From the NCBI GenBank assembly GCA_021819635.1, contig JAKAQQ010000081.1:1-5056 (forward strand): a stretch of 5,056 nt of DNA, written 5' to 3'. Origin of the DNA: Pseudomonadota bacterium. Lineage in GTDB: Bacteria > Pseudomonadota > Gammaproteobacteria > JAKAQQ01. This document shows positions 1 through 5,056 of the stretch, piece by piece. Each line of letters begins with the position of its first letter. Positions within the stretch are counted from its first letter, which is position 1. The position numbers and the translations under genes are program-made. The notes beneath the pieces were generated by a model. The model worked only from the letters and a program-made list of their open reading frames with translations. It was not told the origin of the DNA and did no database searches.

Positions 1-9
1 TTCCGATCT
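1..9 (+). other. Probable residual sequencing-adapter end
   Basis: The window opens with TTCCGATCT, identical to the last nine bases of the common Illumina TruSeq/paired-end adapter. An exact match at the very first base is unlikely by chance (about 1 in 262,000 for a given 9-mer at a given place). If it is an artefact, biological sequence starts at about base 10, and the first codons of the dacB fragment are not real. Confidence 0.55.
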
Positions 10-936
10 CCGGGGATGCGGACCGGGGCGCCGGCGACGACGGCCCTTCTTCCCTTCCCGCTCCGTGGGGTGGAGATCGCGGACCGCGTGCGGACCGTTC
101 GGGCCGGGGAGGCCACCGCCCTCGAAGCCGCCCGCACGAGCGGCGAGCGGGAAACCCGTATCGTCGTCACGGGCACGATCGCCCGGGGGAGCGCGCCCCG
201 CCGTCTCTACGTCGCCGCGGGTCACCCGGCGCGCCTCACCGCCCGGCTCTTCCTTGGCCTCCTCCGCCGCGCCGGGGTCCATCTCCCGCACGGGTTCGTG
301 CGCCGCCCGCACCTCCCGCCCAACGCCCGCCTCCTTGCCCGCGTCCGCGGTGAGAGCCTCGCGCGGGTGCTCCACGCCATGGTCGCCTACAGCAACAACG
401 CGATCGCCGACCTTCTCACCCTCGACTGGGCCCGTACGGAGACGCGACCCCCCCCGGCGAGCCTCACCGCGGCGTCCGCCGCGCTGGCCCGCGCGCTCGC
501 CCCGAGCCTCCGCCGCCACGGAGCGCGTCGCGCCCCGCGCCTCCTCACGGGGAGCGGCCTCAGCCCCGGCAACCGTACCTCGGCCCGGGAACTCGTCGCG
601 CTCCTCCGCGCCGCCTACGACCGCACGACCCTCTTCCCGACCCTCCTCGGATCCCTGGCCCTCCCCGGCCAGACCCCGATGCGGTTCATCGACGACCCGG
701 CCGACCGGGCCTGGGAGGATCGGGTGGCGATCAAGACCGGGACCCTCACAAGCCCTTACGCGGCCGTCGGCTTCGCCGGCTACGTCCGGCTCGCGGACGG
801 CGACTGGGGCGCGTTCGCCGTCCTCGTCAACGGCACGCCCCGCCGCCCCGAAATCGGCGTGGGCACGGCCCTCGCGGCCGTGCGCCGATTCCTCGCTCCC
901 TGCCTCGCTCCCCGCCGGAGTTCTCCGCGCTCATGA
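1..936 (+). CDS. dacB: D-alanyl-D-alanine carboxypeptidase/endopeptidase, PBP4 (peptidase S13) family, 5'-truncated
   Basis: Penicillin-binding protein of the DacB/PBP4 family, which in the periplasm removes the terminal D-Ala from peptidoglycan stem peptides and cleaves D-Ala-mDAP cross-bridges. The frame is open from base 1, so the N-terminus is missing, including the signal peptide and the SxxK nucleophile motif. Counting residues from the methionine codon at 16, the second motif is YSNN (SxN, 126-128), the family motif GSGLS follows at 179-183, and the third motif is IKTG (KTG at 240-242). The SxN-to-KTG spacing of 114 residues is close to that of E. coli PBP4 (about 111), and about 65 residues follow KTG, as expected. 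The family usually has Asp before GSGLS; here it is Thr. The methionine at 16 is internal, not a start. The stop overlaps the ATG of the next gene (ATGA, 933-936), indicating one operon. Bases 1-9 may be adapter, so the first three codons are doubtful. Confidence 0.88.
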   Translation, partial: FRSPGMRTGAPATTALLPFPLRGVEIADRVRTVRAGEATALEAARTSGERETRIVVTGTIARGSAPRRLYVAAGHPARLTARLFLGLLRRAGVHLPHGFVRRPHLPPNARLLARVRGESLARVLHAMVAYSNNAIADLLTLDWARTETRPPPASLTAASAALARALAPSLRRHGARRAPRLLTGSGLSPGNRTSARELVALLRAAYDRTTLFPTLLGSLALPGQTPMRFIDDPADRAWEDRVAIKTGTLTSPYAAVGFAGYVRLADGDWGAFAVLVNGTPRRPEIGVGTALAAVRRFLAPCLAPRRSSPRS

Positions 937-2111
937 TCCGCCCCGCCCGCCGTCTCCTCCTTGTTCTCTTGGCGCTCCCCTTGCCCGCGCTCGCCGCGGG
1001 GCGCTTCGTCGCCCCGCCCTGGCGCTTCCCGCCCCCTCCGAAGCTCCCGCACGTGCGTGCCTACATCCTCGTCGACGCGGCGACCGGGACGGTCATCGCC
1101 GAGCGCGACGCCCACCGCCGCCTTCCGCCCGCGAGCCTCACCAAGCTCATGACCGCCTGGCTCACCTACGGGGCGCTCCGTCGGGGCACACTCCACTGGC
1201 GGGAAGAGATCCCGGTGAGCGTGGCGGCCTGGCGGACCGGAGGCTCACGCCTGTTCATCCAACCCGGACGCCCCGTCGACGTCGACCAGCTCCTGCACGG
1301 GCTCATCATCGACTCGGGCAACGACGCGGCCGTCGCCCTCGCGCAGGCCGTGGCCGGCAACCGGCCCGCGTTCGTCTCCCTCATGAACGCGGCCGCCCGC
1401 CGCCTCGGCCTCCGCGGCACCCATTACACGGACGTCGACGGGCTTCCCGCCCCCGACCTCTACACGACGGCCTACGACATCGCTCTCCTCAGCCGCGATC
1501 TCCTCCGCCGTGACCCGGGCGTCCTGCGCATCAGCGCCGAAAAATCCTACCGCTACAACCGCATCACCCAGGCGAGTTGGAACCCTCTGCTCTTCCGTGA
1601 TCCCTGGGTCGACGGGCTCAAGACCGGACACACCCAGGCGGCGGGCTACTGCATGGACGAGACGGCCCGACACAACGGACGCCGGCTGATCGCCGTCGTC
1701 ATGGGCGGGCGAAACTGGCGCGGTGCGATGCACGCCGCGGACACCCTTCTCCACTACGGGTTCACGACCACCCGCACGCTCACCCTCGTGCCGGGCGGGG
1801 CCACCGTCGGCTACGCCCGCCTCCCCCGGGAAACCCCCGAGGCGGTGGCCTACGGCCTCCCCCACGCGGTCCGGGTGACCGTCCCGAGGGGTTTTTCACG
1901 GCGACGCTTCACGCTTCTTTTCCGTCCTCGCCACCGGTTGACGCGGACGGCCGTGCGCATCGCTTCGGGAGGGATGCTGGGGACCGTGATCGTGCGCTAC
2001 CGGAGGCGGAACATCGCCACGGTCGCGGCCACGGCACGCGCAGCCGCCCGGCCCGCCGGTTGGCTGCGCCGCCTCGGACGCTGGCTCAAACGCACAATCG
2101 GCACCGTCTGA
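933..2111 (+). CDS. dacA: D-alanyl-D-alanine carboxypeptidase, PBP5 (peptidase S11) family
   Basis: Complete 392-residue low-molecular-weight PBP that trims the terminal D-Ala of peptidoglycan pentapeptides on the periplasmic face of the inner membrane. Residues 1-22 form a Sec signal peptide (Arg-rich start, Leu-rich core, cleavage near ALAA). All three catalytic motifs are present: SLTK at 68-71 (acyl-serine and Lys), SGN at 128-130 and KTG at 230-232, with spacing like E. coli PBP5. The HYTDVDGLP segment (164-172) and the YTTAYD segment (177-182) are also typical of S11. A PBP5-type C-terminal beta domain spans about 280-365. The tail at 377-392 (WLRRLGRWLKRTIGTV) is amphipathic and basic, matching the membrane-anchoring helix of this family. 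The ATG at 933 overlaps the upstream stop; only a weak GGAG lies 12 bases upstream, so translational coupling is likely. PBP5, PBP6 and PBP6b (dacA, dacC, dacD) cannot be told apart here, so the symbol is by family. Confidence 0.93.
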   Translation: MIRPARRLLLVLLALPLPALAAGRFVAPPWRFPPPPKLPHVRAYILVDAATGTVIAERDAHRRLPPASLTKLMTAWLTYGALRRGTLHWREEIPVSVAAWRTGGSRLFIQPGRPVDVDQLLHGLIIDSGNDAAVALAQAVAGNRPAFVSLMNAAARRLGLRGTHYTDVDGLPAPDLYTTAYDIALLSRDLLRRDPGVLRISAEKSYRYNRITQASWNPLLFRDPWVDGLKTGHTQAAGYCMDETARHNGRRLIAVVMGGRNWRGAMHAADTLLHYGFTTTRTLTLVPGGATVGYARLPRETPEAVAYGLPHAVRVTVPRGFSRRRFTLLFRPRHRLTRTAVRIASGGMLGTVIVRYRRRNIATVAATARAAARPAGWLRRLGRWLKRTIGTV

Positions 2112-2427
2112 AACAAGGACCGGCACGAAGAGCGCGACTTCACGTCCCGGCGACATCGGGCACCGGCCCCATCCCATCCCGGGATCGCAGGGCAACCAGG
2201 CCAGAGAAAGAGCACCCGAGGACCGCCCCCCCGCGCCCGCAGGCGATCCCACGACCGTGACATGTGGAAGCCCTGTGTCGTCAAGCGTGCTCACCGCAAG
2301 CGTTATCGTGACCGCGCGGGCACTGTCCCCCGTTGACGGCACCCCGAGATGCACGAACGACGCACGAGCGTCCAGTCTCCGCCCGTCGGCGCCCGCGCAC
2401 TGGGAAGCGCTTGCCCGGCCAAATAAT

Positions 2428-2595
2428 GTGCGGCCGCCATTCCTGGCCCACCTGGTACGCGCCACCGCAGCCGCACTGCAGGAGAGGATCGGTCCGGAGC
2501 GGGAAAAATTTGAGGCACGTTACGGCGCCTGTCCGGCGTTGCAACGCATCGAGAAGGTTGTCGCCAGGCAGTGCCGTCGTCTCGCGAAGCGGTAG
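2428..2595 (+). pseudogene. Possible remnant or small unknown ORF (about 55 residues)
   Basis: The last part of an open frame that runs from a GTG at 2257 to the TAG at 2593-2595. From the GTG at 2428 the product is about 55 residues and looks protein-like: helix-prone and rich in Arg, Ala and Glu, with a basic end (RQCRRLAKR). A hand count over these codons gives roughly 73% G+C at third positions and about half at second positions, the skew expected of coding DNA. The upstream part (2257-2427) lacks that look. No good Shine-Dalgarno precedes either GTG. I do not recognise the family. It may be the decayed 3' end of a lost gene, a real small protein, or chance. Confidence 0.2.
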
Positions 2596-2632
2596 CCGGG
2601 TCGTCGCCTCAAGGGACGGGGCGCCTCAACCC

Positions 2633-2667
2633 GGGTCCGGACGTTGTCCGCTTCGCGCGTCGGACCC
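2633..2667. repeat. Inverted repeat GGGTCCG/CGGACCC
   Basis: A perfect 7-base inverted repeat, GGGTCCG (2633-2639) and CGGACCC (2661-2667), extendable by one G-U pair, with a 19-base interior. A competing small hairpin CGGAC-gtt-GTCCG lies at 2638-2650, so the RNA could fold in two mutually exclusive ways. No U-tract follows on either strand, so it is not a standard intrinsic terminator. In GC-rich DNA such a repeat can occur by chance. Confidence 0.35.
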
Positions 2668-2694
2668 CTCCACCCCGCCCACCGGTCAACCCAT

Positions 2695-2725
2695 CCCCTC
2701 GGGACGCTCCCTCGTCCCCGAGGGG
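2695..2725. terminator. Strong GC hairpin between convergent genes, possible terminator without U-tract
   Basis: The left arm CCCCTCGGGACG (2695-2706) pairs with the right arm CGTCCCCGAGGGG (2713-2725): 12 base pairs, one bulged C and a 6-base loop (CTCCCT). It is the strongest inverted repeat I see in the gap. It lies about 70 bases beyond the DUF1634 stop, downstream of the minus-strand operon, and also downstream of dacA on the other strand. No run of T follows on either strand, so if it ends transcription it is of the U-less kind or acts by protecting 3' ends. The position supports a bidirectional role; the lack of a U-tract argues against a classical one. Confidence 0.4.
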
Positions 2726-2791
2726 TGCCGCGCCCCGCCGGCCGTCCGCGCCGGGCACGGTTTTCGGGAGAAAGGCTCCCCCCGGGCCGCC

Positions 2792-3220
2792 TCAGCGCAG
2801 AAAGAGGCTGTAGGTGAGGACGGCCGCGACGAAGAAGGTGAAGATCGTGTACTTGATGTTGCGCTCCTCGAGCGCGAAGAAAAACACCGAGGCGACGACG
2901 CGGATGAAGGGCGTGAACATAAGAAGCGCGATGCCAAGGTTCACGAACGTCCGCGCCCCCCACACGTGGGGCCCGCCGAGGGCCAGGATGTCGCGGGTCA
3001 GGAACTGGAAGTAGTTCATCCCCTTGATGAGGTAGGCCAGGCGGATCGTTCCGTGCTCCACGTAGTCGAGGATCAGGCCGAGGAGGAGCGAGATCTGGCT
3101 CAGGATCACGCCCGCGAGGAGGAGGTAGCCCACCATGAGCTCCATCCGTCGCTCGTCGATCTCCTCCCGGGTCTGGGGAACGATCGGAGGAGACACGTGG
3201 GAGGAACGGGATTCGGTCAT
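2792..3220 (-). CDS. DUF1634 domain small membrane protein
   Basis: A 142-residue integral membrane protein recognised as the DUF1634 family, which is commonly encoded beside TauE/SafE transporters; its biochemical role is not established. Residues 1-27 are polar and probably cytoplasmic. Three hydrophobic segments follow at about 29-51, 92-115 and 123-140. The segment LLMFTPFIRVVASVFFFALE (99-118), with Pro-Phe-Ile-Arg in the middle and an acidic exit, is the most typical part of the family. The length is normal. The ATG at 3218-3220 lies 7 bases after the transporter stop, and its Shine-Dalgarno sits across the end of that gene, so the two are cotranscribed. I infer an accessory subunit or stability partner of the transporter. 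No intrinsic terminator directly follows the stop. Confidence 0.88.
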   Translation of the reverse strand: MTESRSSHVSPPIVPQTREEIDERRMELMVGYLLLAGVILSQISLLLGLILDYVEHGTIRLAYLIKGMNYFQFLTRDILALGGPHVWGARTFVNLGIALLMFTPFIRVVASVFFFALEERNIKYTIFTFFVAAVLTYSLFLR

Positions 3221-3227
3221 GGCGGCG

Positions 3228-4073
3228 TCACCCTCCGAAGAAGCCGAAGCCCCTGAGCAGCATCTCGATGCCCAGGAGAAGCAGAACGACGAGGAAGAAA
3301 TTGCGGATCGCCCGGTTGGTCAGCCGGCGCAGGAGACGGGTGCCGAGGAGCGCGCCGGGGACGACCCCAAGAATGACCGGAGCGGCAAGCCCGGGGTCGA
3401 CGTAGCCGGCGGCGATGTAGACGCTCGTCCCCGCGAGCGCCGTCACCCCGATGATGAGGTTGCTCGTCGTCGTCGACACCTTGGGGGGGAGCCCCATGGC
3501 GAGATCGAGGATGAGGACCTTGAGAGCCCCGGCCCCGATCCCGAGGAGCCCCGCGATGAATCCCGCGCCGAACATGCACGGCCCCCCGATGTAGGACCGC
3601 CGCCCCTGGTAGGTGATCGTCTCCCCCACCGCGTGGTCGTAGTACGACCCGTGGTGCTCGAGCCAGGTGCTGATCCGGTCCGCCGGGCGGTTGTAGTGGG
3701 TGTCGCTGTGCTTGCGCACGAAGAGCGTGCCCCAGGAGAAGAGGAGCACCAAGCCGAAGGCGATGAACAGGACCTTGTTGCCGGCGGCGATCGTGACCGC
3801 CGCCCCCACGATGGCCCCGACGATCGTGAACATCTCAAGGAACATGCCGACCTTGAGGTTCGTCACCCCGTCGCGCACGTAGGCCGAGGCGGCACCGCTC
3901 GAGGTGGCGATGACCGAGACGATGCTGATCGCGATCGCGTGCTTGATGCCGATCCCGACGAGGGTGAGGGCCGGAATGAGCACGATCCCCCCGCCCATGC
4001 CGCTCATCGCGCCGATGAAGCCGGCCACGATCGAGACGAGGAACATCAGGAAAGGCGAGTGCACGAGGCTCAT
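3228..4073 (-). CDS. Sulfite exporter TauE/SafE family transporter
   Basis: A 281-residue inner-membrane protein of the TauE/SafE (DUF81) family, whose studied members move sulfite, sulfoacetate or other organic anions. About eight hydrophobic segments are visible in two halves. Each half carries the family's Gly-rich signature: GFIGAMSGMGGG at 18-29 and GFIAGLLGIGAG at 171-182, the internal duplication typical of this fold. A polar loop of about 44 residues (120-163) separates the halves and is rich in His (122, 126, 140, 141, 147) and Tyr. The start was set at the ATG of MSLVHSPF (4071-4073): it follows an AGGA Shine-Dalgarno and overlaps the upstream stop. The open frame extends back to 4211, but that extension is polar, Pro/Arg/Gly-rich and antiparallel to the transporter's own logic, being merely an alternative frame of the upstream gene. 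The DUF1634 gene follows at 7 bases. The substrate is unknown; a sulfur oxyanion is inferred from the family and the neighbouring acyltransferase. Confidence 0.93.
   Translation of the reverse strand: MSLVHSPFLMFLVSIVAGFIGAMSGMGGGIVLIPALTLVGIGIKHAIAISIVSVIATSSGAASAYVRDGVTNLKVGMFLEMFTIVGAIVGAAVTIAAGNKVLFIAFGLVLLFSWGTLFVRKHSDTHYNRPADRISTWLEHHGSYYDHAVGETITYQGRRSYIGGPCMFGAGFIAGLLGIGAGALKVLILDLAMGLPPKVSTTTSNLIIGVTALAGTSVYIAAGYVDPGLAAPVILGVVPGALLGTRLLRRLTNRAIRNFFLVVLLLLGIEMLLRGFGFFGG
3232..3236 (-). promoter_or_regulatory. Ribosome binding site for the DUF1634 gene, GGAGG
   Basis: GGAGG on the minus strand lies just before the TGA of the transporter gene and 11 bases before the DUF1634 ATG at 3220. 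The site is inside the upstream coding sequence, so ribosomes finishing the transporter can reinitiate on this gene. Confidence 0.6.
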
Positions 4074-5056
4074 GGTCGTTTGTCCTGTCGGCCGCTCGCC
4101 AGGAAGGAGCGGATCACGGTCGCAAAGATCCCCCGCTCCACGAGGAACGAGTCGTGTCCCGAAAGACAAGGCAGGCGGTGGAACACGACCCGCCCACCCG
4201 CCGCCGCGCACGCCTCGGCCAGTTCCTCCTGCTGCCGCACGGGGAAGAGGAGGTCGGTCTCGACCCCCACCACGCAGACCCGGCGGCCCGCAAGGGGCGT
4301 GAGCGCGCGCACGAGGTCGCCCTCCCCGAAGTCCCTCGCGTCAAAACGATCCATCGCCGCGGAGAGCTCCCGGTAGGACCCGGGGTCAAACACCTCGGCA
4401 AAGCGCGCCGCACGGGCTTCGAGATAGGCTTCCACCGAGAATTCTACCCGATCGTCGGGCGCCCCGGACGAGGGCTCCGGCCGCCGGCCAAAGCGCAGAC
4501 GCCACTCCTCCGCCGAGCGGTAGGAAAGGAGGCCGAGCGCGCGGGCGAGGCGCAATCCTTCCGCGGGCGAGGCGGCGAGGACACGCCGCTGGAGCGAACG
4601 GATCGCGATCGCCCACGGGTCCGAGGCCGCGGCGCAGGAAAGGAGGACAAGCCGCTCCACCTCCCCGGGGTGAAGAAGCGCGTAGGCGAGCGCGCTCATC
4701 CCCCCCATGGAGGCGCCGACCACGGTCCGCGCGCGTCCGACGCCGAGGGCGCGAAGCGTCCGGCCCGCGGCCCGCGCCGTGTCCTCGAGACGCACCGGCG
4801 GAAAATCCGCGCCCCAGGCCCGGCCGCGGGCCGGGTCGAGACTCGTCGGCCCGATCGTCCCGAAGCAGCTTCCAAGCGCGTTCACGCACACCACCCAAGC
4901 GCGGCGGGTGTCGAGCGCCGCCCCCGCACCGATCATCCCCTCCCACCACCCCGGCCGGGGATCGTCCGGCGAGGAAGCGGCGTGGGCGCTCGGCGAGAGT
5001 CCGGTGAAGAGAAGGATGGTCTCTTCCTGCGCGCGCGCCCTCTCCCCCCAGCTAGA
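4070..5056 (-). CDS. metX: MetX-family homoserine/serine O-acyltransferase, N-terminus cut by window end
   Basis: An alpha/beta-hydrolase-fold acyltransferase, cytoplasmic, transferring an acetyl or succinyl group to the hydroxyl of homoserine (methionine route) or serine (cysteine route). 328 residues are visible; the frame is open at 5056, so a few dozen N-terminal residues are missing and the internal ATG at 4936 is not the start. Numbering from the window edge, family landmarks are TGLSPSAHA (18-26), PGWWEGMIG (35-43), the VNALGSC strand and turn (58-64) and GPTSLDP (69-75). The nucleophile elbow is GASMGG with Ser116; the acid is Asp268 in VETDLLFP and the base His301 in SGHDSF, a full triad. 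The TGLSPSAHA, LGSCFG, AIRSLQR and LSYRS segments resemble the serine O-succinyltransferase subgroup known from Xanthomonadales more than classical homoserine acetyltransferases, from memory and not by alignment. Its TGA overlaps the transporter ATG (ATGA), so the two are coupled. Confidence 0.88.
   Translation of the reverse strand, partial: SSWGERARAQEETILLFTGLSPSAHAASSPDDPRPGWWEGMIGAGAALDTRRAWVVCVNALGSCFGTIGPTSLDPARGRAWGADFPPVRLEDTARAAGRTLRALGVGRARTVVGASMGGMSALAYALLHPGEVERLVLLSCAAASDPWAIAIRSLQRRVLAASPAEGLRLARALGLLSYRSAEEWRLRFGRRPEPSSGAPDDRVEFSVEAYLEARAARFAEVFDPGSYRELSAAMDRFDARDFGEGDLVRALTPLAGRRVCVVGVETDLLFPVRQQEELAEACAAAGGRVVFHRLPCLSGHDSFLVERGIFATVIRSFLASGRQDKRP
4083..4086 (-). promoter_or_regulatory. 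Ribosome binding site that fixes the transporter start, AGGA
   Basis: AGGA on the minus strand is 9 bases before the ATG at 4073, inside the 3' end of the acyltransferase gene. With the ATGA stop/start overlap it supports the 281-residue form over the longer open frame starting at 4211. Confidence 0.65.

Larger units (their letters stand above)
2112..2791. other. 680-base intergenic gap between convergent operons
   Basis: No complete, convincing gene was found on either strand between the end of dacA and the end of the DUF1634 gene, although several open frames exist, as expected at this GC content. There is no recognisable tRNA T-arm, no CRISPR-like repeat and no U-tailed intrinsic terminator for either converging transcript. 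What can be seen is two GC-rich inverted repeats (2633-2667 and 2695-2725), a palindrome ATCCCGGGAT at 2176-2185, and a weakly coding-like stretch at about 2428-2595. By eye the section from about 2260 to 2600 is less GC-extreme than the flanking genes, which fits decayed or acquired DNA, but this is inference. Confidence 0.6.

Noticed and set aside
16..18. ATG as the start of dacB
   Set aside because: The protein from here lacks a signal peptide and the SxxK motif that every S13 enzyme needs, and the frame is open to base 1; it is an internal codon.
65..1513. A 482-codon plus-strand open frame across dacB and dacA
   Set aside because: It is a Pro/Arg/Ser-rich shadow frame running through two genes whose catalytic motifs lie in other frames.
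2331..2336. TTGACG as a -35 box in the intergenic gap
   Set aside because: No acceptable -10 hexamer lies at 16-18 bases spacing and no convincing gene starts downstream on that strand.
2320..2340. CACTGTCCCCCGTTGAC segment resembling ends seen near REP-associated or other transposon elements
   Set aside because: There is only one copy, no inverted partner and no transposase frame nearby; the resemblance is too weak to call.
2765..2781. Small hairpin GGGAG-aaagg-CTCCC as terminator of the minus-strand operon
   Set aside because: The stem is only five pairs, and on the minus strand it is followed by A residues rather than U, so it does not fit an intrinsic terminator.
4074..4211. A 46-residue N-terminal extension of the TauE/SafE protein
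   Set aside because: The extension is Pro/Arg/Gly-rich with no membrane or signal character, lies wholly within the acyltransferase coding sequence, and the ATG at 4073 has a good Shine-Dalgarno and the expected family N-terminus.
3135..4376. A 413-codon plus-strand open frame opposite the transporter and acyltransferase
   Set aside because: Its product is a low-complexity Asp/Glu/Arg/His-rich string typical of antisense frames in GC-rich genes, and it lies opposite clearly recognised proteins.
4934..4936. ATG as the start of the MetX-family gene
   Set aside because: The in-frame sequence upstream to the window end translates to conserved MetX segments (TGLSPSAHA, PGWWEG), so this methionine is internal.
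5028..5038. Alternating GC run near the right end
   Set aside because: It is explained by Arg/Ala codons in the acyltransferase N-terminal part at high GC; nothing suggests a separate element.

Overview
This is a very GC-rich window from a Gram-negative bacterium. The evidence is Sec-exported low-molecular-weight penicillin-binding proteins, one with a PBP5-type C-terminal anchor. The MetX-family protein resembles the short 'serine O-succinyltransferase-like' subgroup I associate with Xanthomonadales and other Gammaproteobacteria, so a high-GC gammaproteobacterium is the best guess; genus cannot be fixed from sequence alone. Both ends are inside genes, and the first nine bases match the 3' end of the common Illumina adapter, so this looks like a complete assembly contig rather than a cut from a chromosome.

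Left half (1-2111, + strand): two peptidoglycan-trimming enzymes form a translationally coupled pair. A 5'-truncated S13-family (PBP4/DacB) D,D-carboxypeptidase/endopeptidase overlaps by ATGA a complete S11-family (PBP5/DacA) D,D-carboxypeptidase. Both keep the active-site motifs that fall inside the window.

Middle (2112-2791): a 680-base gap separates the two converging gene groups. It has no convincing complete gene or RNA. It holds two GC-rich inverted repeats, the stronger at 2695-2725, and a short + strand open frame ending at 2595 whose last ~50 codons look faintly coding and may be a gene remnant.

Right half (2792-5056, - strand): three tightly packed genes are transcribed in the order MetX-family acyltransferase (N-terminus cut by the window end), TauE/SafE-family anion transporter, and DUF1634 small membrane protein. 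The first two overlap by ATGA and the last two are 7 bases apart with a Shine-Dalgarno over the upstream stop, so they are almost certainly one operon. Together they suggest sulfur amino-acid activation (homoserine or serine O-acylation) coupled to sulfite or other sulfur-anion transport. The TauE-DUF1634 pairing is a recurring one, while its coupling to a MetX-family gene is the most interesting point here. No mobile element, CRISPR array, tRNA or rRNA was seen.
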